Assembly (NCBI GenBank): GCA_963732865.1
Contig: CAVTBC010000002.1
Span: forward strand, 1-64,000
Length of the DNA: 64,000 nt
Reading direction: 5' to 3'
From: JADLGL01 sp963732865
Lineage (GTDB): Bacteria > Pseudomonadota > Alphaproteobacteria > Rhizobiales > Kaistiaceae
Below are positions 46,152 to 54,850 of this stretch, in pieces. The notes beneath the pieces are model-generated. The model saw nothing but the letters and a program-made list of their open reading frames with translations, was not told the DNA's origin and searched no databases. Position 1 is the stretch's first letter, and every line of letters begins with the position of its first letter. A program made the translations under genes and the position numbers.

Positions 46152-48530
46152 CTACTGGAAGATGCCGATGCCGGCCTGATCGGCGAGCGCCGCAGGCAAT
46201 GCGACATTGCCGGCCTGGAAACCGTTCTGACGCAGGATGAAGGCAGTGATCGCGGCATAGTCGTCGTTCGAAACGGTGTCGCCGGGATGCGGGCCGCCTT
46301 CGCGCATGGCGGTAGAGAGATCGGTCAACGGCTTGTTGGCCCAGGCGGTGGTGAAGGTGTCGCCGACGAGGGCCGGCCCTCTGCCGCCGGTGAGGTCATC
46401 GCCGTGGCAGGCGGCGCATTCGATGCCGAACTGGAGATCGCCCCAGTTGCCCTGGACCACGGTGAAGGCCACCGGCGTCAAAGCCGCCGGCGCGGAGGCA
46501 GCTGCGGCAGTCGAGGCCGGAGCAGCAGCGGTCGAGGCCGGCGCAGCGGTCGAAGCCGGAGCAGCGGTCGAGGCCGGAGCGGCCGTCAGCGTAGCCAGGT
46601 AGGCGAGGATATTGCGGCGGTTGGTGTCGTCGGCGATGGCGATCGGCATCTGGGTGCCCGGCGCCATGGCCTGCGGGTTGGTCAGGAACTCGTCGAGATT
46701 GGCGAGCGTCCAGACCACGCCATTGGTGTTCAGGGTCTGAAGAGCCGCCGTGTAATTGTGGGCACCGCCGCCGGCCGGGCGACCAACGACACCGAAGAGG
46801 TTCGGGCCGACACCGTCGGCGCCGCCTTCGGTGAAGGTGTGACAGCCCATGCACATGCCGACCGCCTGTTGCCCGGCGGCCGGATCTGCCGCCGCCACCA
46901 TCGCCGCGATATCGGCGGCCGGTGTGGCAGCCGACGCGGCCGGCGCGGCAGCCGATGTGGCCGGCGCAGCAGCCGATGTGGCCGGAGCAGCAGCCGACGT
47001 GGCTGGAGCGGCCGCCGATGTGGCCGGTGTGGCCGGTGCGGCAGCCGATGTGGCCGGAGCGGCAGCCGATGTGGCCGGAGCGGCGGCCGATGTGGCCGGT
47101 GCGGCGGTCAGCGTCGCCAGATAGGCGAGGATATTATGGCGGTTGGTGTCGTCGGCGATGGCGATCGGCATCTGTGTGCCCGGCGCCATGGCCTGCGGGT
47201 TGGTCAAGAACTCGTTGAGATTGGCGAGCGTCCATACCACGCCATTGGTGTTCAGGGTCTGCAAGGCGGCCGTGTAGTTGTGATCGCCGCCACCGGCCGG
47301 TCGACCGACGACACCGAAGAGGTTCGGGCCGACACCATCTGCGCCACCCTCGGTGAAGCTATGACAGCCCATGCACATGCCGACCGCCTGTTGCCCCGCG
47401 GCCGGATCGGCGGCCGCCACCATCGCCGCGATGTCGGCGGCAGGCGCGGCAGCCGACGTGGCCGGTGCGGCAGCCGATGTGGCCGGTGCGGCAGCCGATG
47501 TGGCCGGAGCAGCAGCCGACGGGGCTGGCGCGGCAGCCGATGTGGCCGGTGTGGCAGCTGAAGCCGGGGCCGCAGCGGAAGCCGGCGCAGGCGTCTCCGC
47601 CGGCGTGTTGGTCAATGTCGCCAGATAGGCAATGACATTGTGGCGGTCAGTGGCATCGGCAATCGAGATCGGCATCTGCGTGCCCGGAGCCATCGCGCCC
47701 GGATTGGTCAGGAACTCGTCGAGATTTTCGACCGTCCAGATGACGCCATCGGAGTTCAGTTTCTGAAGAGCGGCGGTGTAGCTGTGGTCGCCGCCACCGG
47801 CAGGACGCCCGACGACGCCGAAGAGATTCGGTCCGACGCCATTAGCGCCGCCTTCGGTGAAGGTGTGGCAGCCCTGGCACTGGCCAACATAGTTCTGGCC
47901 GGCGACCGGATCGGCGTTGGCGATTTCGGTCGCAACATCGGCTCCGGCATTGGCTTCCGCCGAAGCGGTTCCCTCGGCAGGTGCGGCCGCTTCGCCATTG
48001 AGAGCCTCACGGACACCCGGCTCGATCACCGGCAACGGGGCCGGATCGTTGGAGAGCGTGCGCAGATAAGCGATGATCGCGGCGCGCTGATCGGGATCGG
48101 ACACGCCGAAGTTCATCGCCGTACCCTGGGCGAAAGCGGTCGTGCTGGTCAGCCACGCATCGAGGTTCGCATAGGTCCAAGTGTCGCCCGCACTGTTCAG
48201 GCTCTGCAAGGCCGTGCTGTAGGAGAAGCCTTCCACCGAGCCGATCGGCCGGTTGACGACGTTGAACAGATTGGGACCAACGACGGTTGCACCGCCTTCG
48301 GTGAGCGTGTGGCAGCCCATACAGACGCCGGCGGCCTGCTGGCCCGCCGCCGGATCGGCGTCAACGATACGCACATAAAGTGCCTGGGTCGGATCGACCT
48401 CAGCCACGGTTTGGCCGCCCTGCTCCTCGACTTGAGGTTCCTCCGGTCCAAAGAGCCCTTCGGCCACGATCCTCAAAGCGACGAGGACCAGTAAAGTGCC
48501 CAAAACCGCGCCAGCTATTTTGTTGAACAT
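46152..48530 (-). CDS. Penta-haem, membrane-anchored cytochrome c built of repeated domains
   Basis: 792 residues. An N-terminal membrane segment (GAVLGTLLVLVALRIVAEGLF) acts as signal anchor. Haem sites CMGCH/CQGCH at about residues 70, 218, 386 and 560 head class I domains with Met ligands in APGTQM-type loops, and a fifth CAACH at 705 heads a different, shorter domain ending the protein. Domains 3 and 4 are nearly identical and separated by PATSAAA-type linkers. The first domain resembles the CycM-like anchored cytochrome found upstream of pheA in rhizobia. Role: electron transfer at the inner membrane, possibly to a cbb3-type or alternative oxidase (inferred). Confidence 0.9.
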   Translation of the reverse strand: MFNKIAGAVLGTLLVLVALRIVAEGLFGPEEPQVEEQGGQTVAEVDPTQALYVRIVDADPAAGQQAAGVCMGCHTLTEGGATVVGPNLFNVVNRPIGSVEGFSYSTALQSLNSAGDTWTYANLDAWLTSTTAFAQGTAMNFGVSDPDQRAAIIAYLRTLSNDPAPLPVIEPGVREALNGEAAAPAEGTASAEANAGADVATEIANADPVAGQNYVGQCQGCHTFTEGGANGVGPNLFGVVGRPAGGGDHSYTAALQKLNSDGVIWTVENLDEFLTNPGAMAPGTQMPISIADATDRHNVIAYLATLTNTPAETPAPASAAAPASAATPATSAAAPAPSAAAPATSAAAPATSAAAPATSAAAPAADIAAMVAAADPAAGQQAVGMCMGCHSFTEGGADGVGPNLFGVVGRPAGGGDHNYTAALQTLNTNGVVWTLANLNEFLTNPQAMAPGTQMPIAIADDTNRHNILAYLATLTAAPATSAAAPATSAAAPATSAAAPATPATSAAAPATSAAAPATSAAAPATSAAAPAASAATPAADIAAMVAAADPAAGQQAVGMCMGCHTFTEGGADGVGPNLFGVVGRPAGGGAHNYTAALQTLNTNGVVWTLANLDEFLTNPQAMAPGTQMPIAIADDTNRRNILAYLATLTAAPASTAAPASTAAPASTAAAPASTAAAASAPAALTPVAFTVVQGNWGDLQFGIECAACHGDDLTGGRGPALVGDTFTTAWANKPLTDLSTAMREGGPHPGDTVSNDDYAAITAFILRQNGFQAGNVALPAALADQAGIGIFQ
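46585..47628 (-). repeat. Tandem duplication of a haem domain plus linker (522-base period)
   Basis: The block beginning at 46585 recurs at 47107 (522 bases, 174 codons) with very few differences, and a more divergent copy begins at 47611 (504 bases on). The duplicated unit is one cytochrome domain with its PATSAAA linker. The linkers (46915-47105, 47450-47560) are themselves short tandem repeats of about 18-21 bases. Confidence 0.88.
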
Positions 48531-48823
48531 TGGTGCCCCGCGCTCCGCAAACTACCCTTGGGGGCGACAGCCGTCATAAAGCGGCAGGAAAACCCCCATC
48601 TCCCTCGCTAGTGCCGCGGAAGCTATAGGGGTTTAGGCGTGCGATGCAACAGATATTGCCCCCGGCGCCCTGCTGCAGGATGCGACATTGTGGGCACAAA
48701 CGCGCCAATTGTGGATGAAGTGCGACGTTGACTGGGGCCCAAGCGCTGCGATAGTCCGCGCAGCTTGGTCCGACTGCGGCTTTCCGGTCACAGTTATGCT
48801 GGATCGCTTTCCGCGAGGCGCGA
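48531..48823. promoter_or_regulatory. Divergent intergenic region, cytochrome / pheA
   Basis: About 290 bases between two outward-facing genes, so it must hold both promoters. No operator or riboswitch-like structure was recognised. GAGG lies just before the pheA ATG. Confidence 0.4.
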
Positions 48824-49675
48824 ATGCTGAAGGTCGTTTTCCAAGGTGAACCGGGAGCGAATTCCGAGATCGCCGCCCGGGATGTTTTCCCCAACTGCAA
48901 ACCGATTCCAATGCCGACCTTCGAGGATTGTTTCGCCGCAATTGATTCGGGCGAAGCCGATCTCGGCGTAATTCCAATCGAGAACTCGCTGGCCGGGCGA
49001 GTTGCCGATATCCATCATCTGCTGCCGCGCTCGGGCCTGCACATCATCGCCGAGCATTTCATGCCGATCCATTTCCAACTGATGGCAGCGAAAGGCGCGA
49101 CGCTTGAAGGCATCAAGACCGTCCACAGCCATTTTCACGCGCTCGGTCAGTGCCGCCGCGCGATCAGCGAACATGGCTGGACCGCGATGGTCGCCGGCGA
49201 CACCGCGGGCGCGGCGCGCGAGATCGCGGAGAGCGGCGATCTGAGTGCGGCGGCGCTGGCACCTGCCCTCGCCGCCGAGCTCTATGGGCTCAACATCCTG
49301 ATGCGCGATGTCGAGGACGAGGCCTACAATGTGACGCGCTTCATCGTCCTGTCGCGCGAGGCGGCAATTCCGCCGCCCGGTGACCCGATGATCACCAGCT
49401 TTCTCTTCCGCGTCCGCAATGTTCCGGCCGCGCTCTACAAGGCGATGGGCGGTTTTGCGACGAATGGTGTCAATATCACCAAGCTCAAATCCTACCAGCT
49501 CGACGGACGCTTCACAGCGACGCAGTTCTATGCCGAGGTGGACGGACATCCGGCCGATCGAAACCTGACGCTGGCGCTGGAAGAGCTCGCATTCTTCACA
49601 TCCGAATACCGGCTGATCGGCGTCTATCCGGCGAGCCCCTTCCGGCAACAGCTCAGCCAAAACGCCGGAGACTGA
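48824..49675 (+). CDS. pheA: Prephenate dehydratase
   Basis: 283 residues, monofunctional form without chorismate mutase. The catalytic domain has VFQGEPGANSEIAA, LGVIPIENSLAGRV, TVHSHFHALGQC and NVTRFIVLSREA (with the essential Thr-Arg-Phe). The C-terminal ACT domain shows ALYKAMGGFATNGVNITKLKS(Y) with the GALV/ESRP-like phenylalanine-binding site. It converts prephenate to phenylpyruvate; phenylalanine feedback is expected through the ACT domain. Confidence 0.96.
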   Translation: MLKVVFQGEPGANSEIAARDVFPNCKPIPMPTFEDCFAAIDSGEADLGVIPIENSLAGRVADIHHLLPRSGLHIIAEHFMPIHFQLMAAKGATLEGIKTVHSHFHALGQCRRAISEHGWTAMVAGDTAGAAREIAESGDLSAAALAPALAAELYGLNILMRDVEDEAYNVTRFIVLSREAAIPPPGDPMITSFLFRVRNVPAALYKAMGGFATNGVNITKLKSYQLDGRFTATQFYAEVDGHPADRNLTLALEELAFFTSEYRLIGVYPASPFRQQLSQNAGD

Positions 49676-49718
49676 ACCTCGCCCTTGCTTCGTGGCACCG
49701 ACCGCATGATATGGTCGC

Positions 49719-49817
49719 GTGGGAGGTTGGCAGTGGACGCGTCCCTCGCCAACCGGGTCAGGTCCGGAAGGAAGCAGCCCTAACAAGTCCGGCGCGGGTC
49801 ACGCGTCAGCCTCCCAC
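49719..49817 (+). ncRNA. ffs: Signal recognition particle RNA (small, 4.5S type)
   Basis: The stretch contains the hallmark GGTCAGGTCCGGAAGGAAGC of the Ffh-binding apical loop. The ends GTGGGAGG (49719-49726) and CCTCCCAC (49810-49817) pair perfectly, giving a single hairpin of about 99 bases, the normal small bacterial form. It lies between pheA and dnaX, a location common in Alphaproteobacteria, and 29 bases before the dnaX start. Confidence 0.96.
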
Positions 49818-49846
49818 TCCTCTACCCGGTCAGCGAGATCCAGCCA

Positions 49847-51643
49847 TTGGAGACATCAGGCGGCTTCGTGCCCTACCAGGTGCTTGCGCGGAAATATCGG
49901 CCGCAGAGCCTCGCTGACCTGATCGGCCAGGAGCCGATGGTGCGGACGCTGACCAACGCCTTCGAGACGGGCCGCATCGCGCAGGCCTACCTTCTCACCG
50001 GCGTCCGCGGCGTGGGCAAGACCTCCACCGCCCGCATTCTCGCCCGCGCCCTCAACTATCAGCAGCCGGGCGGACCGGACCGGCCGTCGATCGATTTCTC
50101 CGTCCCCGGCGAGCATGATCTGGCGATCATGGAAGGCCGCCATATCGACGTGATCGAGATGGACGCCGCCTCGCATACCGGCATCGGCGACATTCGCGAG
50201 ATCATCGAAGCAGTGCGCTACAAGCCTGCCGTCGCGCGCTACAAGGTCTACATCATCGACGAAGTGCACATGCTCTCCAACCAGGCCTTCAACGGCCTCT
50301 TAAAGACTCTGGAAGAGCCGCCGGAGCACGTGAAATTCATCTTCGCCACGACCGAAGTGCGTAAGGTGCCGGTGACGATCCTGTCGCGCTGCCAGCGCTT
50401 CGACCTCCGCCGCATCGAGGCAGATCGTCTCGTCGGCCTCCTCAAGGACATCGCGGGCAAGGAAGGCATCGCGATCGACGCCGATGCGCTGGCAATGATC
50501 GCGCGGGCCGGCGAAGGCTCGGCGCGCGATTCGCTGTCGCTGCTCGACCGCGCCATCGCCCATGGCGGCGACGCGACCGCCACGCAGCGTTCGGTCTCGG
50601 CCGACGACGTCCGCTCGATGCTGGGTCTCGCCGACCGCAACCAAATCATCGACCTGTTCGACCAGCTGATGCGTGGCGATGCACCGGCGGCGCTGACGAC
50701 GCTCGGCGAACTTTACGAATCGGGCGCCGACCCCGCTGTGCTTCTCGAAGACCTCGCCAATTTCACCCATGTCGTGACGCGGCTGAAAATGACGCCGACC
50801 GCGGCTGACGACGCAGCGCTGACGGAAGAAGAGCGGACGCGCGGACGGACCCTGGCCAATTCGCTGTCGGTGCGCGCCCTGTCGCGCGCCTGGCAGATTC
50901 TGCTCAAGGGCGTCGACGAGGCGCGCGAAGCGGCGCGCCCGCTGGCCGCCGCCGAAATGGTTCTGGTGCGCCTCGCCTATGCCGCCGATCTGCCGACGCC
51001 GGATGAGGCGCTGAAAGCGATCGCCGAGCGCGGCGACAATGGCGGGCAGCCCCCGCACCCACCGGCCACGCGAAACGGCGGCGCATCATCACCGGCAATG
51101 GCCGCGCCGGCGCCGATGCGCGGAGCCCGCAGCGGGCCGGTTGCGGCGGCCGCCGAGATGCCGATCCCGGACGGCCGCGCCGATGTCGCCGAAGCGGCGC
51201 CGGGCCTCCGCATTGCGGGCTTCGCCGAACTCATCGCCCTGGCCGCGGAGAAGCGCGACATCCCGCTCAAATTCGGCCTGGAGCGGTATGCCCGGCCGGT
51301 CCGGCTGGAACCTGGCCGCCTCGAAATCGGCCTTACCAGCGATGCGCCGCCGAGCTTCACGGGCGATCTTACCGCACGCTTGAAGGAATGGACCGGCGAG
51401 CGCTGGGTCGTCACCATCAACAATGAGGCCTCGCTACCGACGCTGTTCGAAGCCGAGAGCGCTGCCCGCGAACAACTGGTCGACGACGCACGCCGCGACC
51501 CGACGGTCGTCGCCGTCTTGGCGCGATTTCCGAAGGCCGAGATCGTCGATATCCGGGTCAATGGCGCGGCCCCGGGCGCGAGCGTCGGCGGCGCGGATGT
51601 CGGTCTCGATGCCGGGGAACCGCCAGAGGAAAATGGAGACTGA
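49847..51643 (+). CDS. dnaX: DNA polymerase III subunit gamma/tau
   Basis: 598 residues from a TTG at 49847; no ATG lies nearby, and the next candidate is a GTG 7 codons on. The clamp-loader ATPase begins YQVLARKYRPQSLADLIGQE, with Walker A GVRGVGKTSTAR, Walker B YIIDEVHML, and sensor 1 LSRCQRFDLR. The zinc-binding cysteines of enterobacterial DnaX are missing. An Ala/Pro-rich hinge near residue 400 leads to a tau-like C-terminal domain for polymerase binding. Next gene ybaB overlaps closely (stop 51643, start 51645). Confidence 0.95.
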   Translation: METSGGFVPYQVLARKYRPQSLADLIGQEPMVRTLTNAFETGRIAQAYLLTGVRGVGKTSTARILARALNYQQPGGPDRPSIDFSVPGEHDLAIMEGRHIDVIEMDAASHTGIGDIREIIEAVRYKPAVARYKVYIIDEVHMLSNQAFNGLLKTLEEPPEHVKFIFATTEVRKVPVTILSRCQRFDLRRIEADRLVGLLKDIAGKEGIAIDADALAMIARAGEGSARDSLSLLDRAIAHGGDATATQRSVSADDVRSMLGLADRNQIIDLFDQLMRGDAPAALTTLGELYESGADPAVLLEDLANFTHVVTRLKMTPTAADDAALTEEERTRGRTLANSLSVRALSRAWQILLKGVDEAREAARPLAAAEMVLVRLAYAADLPTPDEALKAIAERGDNGGQPPHPPATRNGGASSPAMAAPAPMRGARSGPVAAAAEMPIPDGRADVAEAAPGLRIAGFAELIALAAEKRDIPLKFGLERYARPVRLEPGRLEIGLTSDAPPSFTGDLTARLKEWTGERWVVTINNEASLPTLFEAESAAREQLVDDARRDPTVVAVLARFPKAEIVDIRVNGAAPGASVGGADVGLDAGEPPEENGD

Positions 51644-51644
51644 C

Positions 51645-51968
51645 ATGCGCGATCTGATGGGCATGATGAAGCAAGCCCGTGAGCTGCAATCCAAGATGCA
51701 GGAAATGCAGGAGCAGGTCGCGGCGCTTGAGGTGACGGGAACGTCCGGCGGCGGCCTGATCGAGGTGACGCTGGTCGGCAGCGGCACGATGAAATCGCTG
51801 AAGATCGATCCCTCTATGGTGAAGCCGGACGAAGCGGAGATCCTCGAGGACCTCATTCTCGCGGCGCATAATGATGCGCGCGGAAAGCTTGAGCAGCGCA
51901 CCGCCGAACTCACCCAGGAAATGACCGGCGGACTGCAATTGCCGCCCGGCATGAAGCTGCCGTTCTGA
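51645..51968 (+). CDS. YbaB/EbfC nucleoid-associated protein
   Basis: 107 residues from the ATG at 51645, with GGAG 8 bases upstream inside the end of dnaX; the ATG at 51633 lies closer to that site and is less likely. Conserved: LMGMMKQARELQSKMQEMQEQ, EVTGTSGGGLIEVTLVGSGTM, LEDLILAAHNDA and the final GLQLPPGMKLPF. It is a dimeric DNA-binding protein. The dnaX-ybaB-recR order is conserved across bacteria. Confidence 0.95.
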   Translation: MRDLMGMMKQARELQSKMQEMQEQVAALEVTGTSGGGLIEVTLVGSGTMKSLKIDPSMVKPDEAEILEDLILAAHNDARGKLEQRTAELTQEMTGGLQLPPGMKLPF

Positions 51969-52363
51969 TGGACCGAGGCACCAACTACGCACCGGGCGTC
52001 TGCAATATCGGCGACGCCGAGATCAGGCGCCGCCGGCAATCGGGGTGGTTCGGCCTGGCAATATTCGCTGCCGCTTTGATCGGCCTCGGACTGGGACAGG
52101 CCGCGCCCGCTTGGTATTTGGTCCTGTTCCTTCCAGCGTTCGCCGCCTCCGCCGGTTTCGTGCAGGCCGCCAACCGCTTCTGCTTCTATTTCGGCTTCGC
52201 GGCGCTCTTCAATTTTGGTGCAACTGGCGAGCGGCGGCACGTCGCAGATGCCGCCTCCCGCCAAGACGATCGTGGCAAGGCGCGCCGTGTGCTTGGCCAG
52301 TCGGCGTTGCTGGCCGCCATCGTTACCCTCGCTGTTTTCGCTATCGAGCTCATCCTTGCCTAG
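51968..52363 (+). CDS. Small integral membrane protein, unknown function
   Basis: 131 residues. The start ATG overlaps the ybaB stop (TGATG). After a short cytoplasmic start (NIGDAEIRRRRQSGW) there are membrane segments at about 26-46, 48-68, 72-85 (CFYFGFAALFNFGATG) and 109-130. I know no named family, but the layout N-I-G-x-x-E-I-x-R-R-R plus four helices recurs in uncharacterised membrane proteins. It is inserted between ybaB and recR, in the same operon by spacing. Confidence 0.75.
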   Translation: MDRGTNYAPGVCNIGDAEIRRRRQSGWFGLAIFAAALIGLGLGQAAPAWYLVLFLPAFAASAGFVQAANRFCFYFGFAALFNFGATGERRHVADAASRQDDRGKARRVLGQSALLAAIVTLAVFAIELILA

Positions 52364-52375
52364 CAGGACGACGAG

Positions 52376-52981
52376 ATGAGCCGCGGCGTCGCCGGACCTG
52401 AAATCGAACATCTGATCCAGTTGCTGGCGAAGCTGCCGGGGCTCGGGCCGCGCTCGGCGCGGCGCGCGGCGCTGCACCTCATCCAGAAGAAGGACCAGCT
52501 CCTCGTGCCGCTGGCGCGGGCGATGGACGTCGCCGTCGAGCGCGTCGTCGTCTGCTCGACATGCGGCAATATCGATACCGTCGATCCGTGCATGATCTGC
52601 TCCGACCCGCGGCGCGACGCCGCGACGCTTCTGGTGGTGGAGGATGTTTCGGATTTGTGGGCGCTCGAACGGGCCGGCGCGCTCAACGCCCGCTATCACG
52701 TCCTCGGCGGAACGCTGTCGGCGCTCGATGGCATCGGCCCGGAAGACCTGACGATCGACCGTCTGGTGCAGCGGGTTTCGGCCGGCGGGATCACGGAAGT
52801 GATCCTCGCCGTCAACGCCACGGTCGACGGCCAGACAACCGCGCATTTCATCACCGATCAGCTGGCGCCAACCGGCGTCAAGATCTCGCGCCTGGCCCTC
52901 GGCGTGCCTGTCGGCGGCGAACTCGACTATCTCGACGAGGGCACCTTATCGGCCGCAGTCCGCAGCCGAACGCCCTTCTGA
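52376..52981 (+). CDS. recR: Recombination protein RecR
   Basis: 201 residues. Helix-hairpin-helix at the start (LAKLPGLGPRSARRAALHL), zinc finger CSTCGNIDTVDPCMIC, then a Toprim domain with LLVVEDVSDLWALE and LGGTLSALDGIGPEDL. It works with RecF/RecO in loading RecA at gaps. It ends normally (RSRTPF, TGA 52979-52981); the next gene is in the same reading frame immediately after. Confidence 0.96.
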   Translation: MSRGVAGPEIEHLIQLLAKLPGLGPRSARRAALHLIQKKDQLLVPLARAMDVAVERVVVCSTCGNIDTVDPCMICSDPRRDAATLLVVEDVSDLWALERAGALNARYHVLGGTLSALDGIGPEDLTIDRLVQRVSAGGITEVILAVNATVDGQTTAHFITDQLAPTGVKISRLALGVPVGGELDYLDEGTLSAAVRSRTPF

Positions 52982-52999
52982 TCAACAAAGGCTGAACCG

Positions 53000-53599
53000 A
53001 TAAATCCCGCAATCCTTGATGACGTTCATGATTTCTGGTTCGGCCCGCTCGAAGGGCCGGAGGCGACGTCCGATCGCTGGGAGCAGTGGTTCCAGCAGAA
53101 CGACGATTTCGACCGGACGATCCGCGAGCGTTTCGGGCCGGCGGTTGACGAGGCGGCGGCCGCCGAGTGGGATTTCACGCGGCTGACGCAGCGCCAGCAG
53201 ATCGGGCTCATCATCATGCTCGATCAGTTCCCGCGCAATTTGCACCGTACCAGCGGCGGGGCATTCGAATACGACCCCATCGCCCGCGGCCATGCCAACC
53301 ACTTGATCGCGGGCGGCGTTGACCGATTCTACCTCGTGGAGCGCCCCTTCCTCTTCCTGCCATTCATGCACAGCGAGGACGTCGCTGATCAGGACAATTG
53401 TTTGCTCCTGCTCGCAACCGAGGCGGTGTCGTGCCCCGAGAGCTGGGTGGACACGTTCCGCGGCAATCTCGACTTCGCCACCAAGCACCGCGACCTCATC
53501 CGGAAGTTCGGCCGCTTCCCGCACCGCAATGTGATGCTGGGTCGTGCTTCGACACCGGAAGAGGCGGAGTTTCTCGAGAAGAACGGGCGCGGCTTCTAG
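53000..53599 (+). CDS. DUF924 family protein, start codon unclear
   Basis: Homology starts around 53012 (AILDDVHDFWFGPLEG) and continues with LIIMLDQFPRNLHRTSGGAF, FLPFMHSEDVADQ and FPHRN.MLGR, the conserved blocks of the DUF924 family. No ATG, GTG, TTG or CTG occurs in frame between the recR stop and this homology; the first ATG is 53216, which would remove the conserved DFWFG segment. The start given here is the ATA at 53000, with AAAGG about 9 bases upstream, as a guess. Either an unusual start codon is used or the start codon has been mutated and the gene is dying. About 199 residues. Confidence 0.75.
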   Translation: MNPAILDDVHDFWFGPLEGPEATSDRWEQWFQQNDDFDRTIRERFGPAVDEAAAAEWDFTRLTQRQQIGLIIMLDQFPRNLHRTSGGAFEYDPIARGHANHLIAGGVDRFYLVERPFLFLPFMHSEDVADQDNCLLLLATEAVSCPESWVDTFRGNLDFATKHRDLIRKFGRFPHRNVMLGRASTPEEAEFLEKNGRGF

Positions 53600-53602
53600 C
53601 GG

Positions 53603-54721
53603 CTACTCCCCTGCCAGCCGCAGTTCGGACTGCGGCGGAGGCGCGTCGCCGAAATCGAGGGCGTCAATTTTCTCGCCGCGATTGGTGATCTTGCGGGTCG
53701 AGATCAGGATGTCGTCGATATCCTTGCTCGCCTGGCCGAAATGGGTGTGCAGCTTCCGCACGCGGTCGTCGAGGCGCAGGACATCGTCCATCATGCGGAT
53801 GACTTCGTCGCGGACGAGATGGGCCTGCTCTTTGATGCGGCTGTCACGCAGCACCGACTGGATCACCTGGATCGACAGCATCAAGAGCGACGGCGAGACG
53901 ATGACGACACGGCTCCGATGGGCGAACTGGACGACGTCGTCGAAGCGCTCATGGATGTCGGCGAAGATCAATTCGGACGGCACGAACATGAAGGCCGTGT
54001 CCTGCGTCTCGCCGGTGATGAAATAGCGCTGGCGGATCGCGGTGATGTGGGTCTGCACGTCGCGGCGGAATCGCGCCTCGGCGGCTTTCGTCTCCGCCGG
54101 ATCCTCGGTCTTCAGCGCGTTCCAGCCCTCGAGCGGAAACTTGGCGTCGATCACCAGCGCCGGTGTCCCGTTCGGGAACGAGACGAGGCAATCGGGACGG
54201 CGGCCGTTCGACAGCGTCGCCTGGAAGCTATAGCCGCCCTGCGGCAGGCCATCCTGAATGATCGCCTCCATGCGCCCCTGGCCGAAGGCCCCGCGGGTCT
54301 GCTTGTTGGAGAGGACGTTCTGCAGGTCGACCATCTGGCTCGACAGGCTGGTGATGTTGGCCTGGGCGCGGTCGATCACGGCGAGCCGCTCGTTGAGCCG
54401 CGTTAGGCTCTCATGCGTCGAGCGCGTCGTCTCGGTCATCGACTGCCCGATGCGATGGCCGAAGCCGTCGAGCCGCTCCGCCACCGCTCGGGCCAGTTCG
54501 CCCTGGCGGCTGCCGACGGTCTCGATCATCTGCTGCAGGCGGCCGGCTTGCTCCATCTGCGCCCGCGCGAAAGCGGCGAAACGCGCATCGGCGTCGCCGC
54601 GCCCGCCGCCGCGGGCAAGAAGAGCGACCGCCAACGCCACGACAGCCAGAAGCACGGCGACCGCCAAAGCGGCGCCGAGCGAAACCGGCGTGCCGCCGAC
54701 GGTCGCAACGATCTGATCCAT
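53603..54721 (-). CDS. rmuC: DNA recombination protein RmuC
   Basis: 372 residues. An N-terminal membrane anchor (LGAALAVAVLLAVVALAVALLA), a long coiled coil (about 50-130), then the PD-(D/E)XK-like RmuC domain with GRMEAIIQDGL, PDCLVSFPNG, LVIDAKFPLEGWNAL and FMFVPSELIFADIHERFDD. It limits inversions at short repeats. It ends 3 bases from the convergent DUF924 gene. Confidence 0.94.
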   Translation of the reverse strand: MDQIVATVGGTPVSLGAALAVAVLLAVVALAVALLARGGGRGDADARFAAFARAQMEQAGRLQQMIETVGSRQGELARAVAERLDGFGHRIGQSMTETTRSTHESLTRLNERLAVIDRAQANITSLSSQMVDLQNVLSNKQTRGAFGQGRMEAIIQDGLPQGGYSFQATLSNGRRPDCLVSFPNGTPALVIDAKFPLEGWNALKTEDPAETKAAEARFRRDVQTHITAIRQRYFITGETQDTAFMFVPSELIFADIHERFDDVVQFAHRSRVVIVSPSLLMLSIQVIQSVLRDSRIKEQAHLVRDEVIRMMDDVLRLDDRVRKLHTHFGQASKDIDDILISTRKITNRGEKIDALDFGDAPPPQSELRLAGE

Positions 54722-54850
54722 CGAGCAATTCTACCTGATTCGGATCAGAAGATCAAAACAAGAACAAAATCCGGCGCCGACGCTGGTTCCGGAAGGAATG
54801 CCGCGTCCGTCAGCGTTGACCCATGGCGGCACTGCACTTATCTGAGCGGC

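Noticed and set aside
46915..47570. Short regular repeats resembling a CRISPR array
   Set aside because: The 18-21 base units are contiguous, without unique spacers, and code for PATSAAA linkers inside the cytochrome reading frame.
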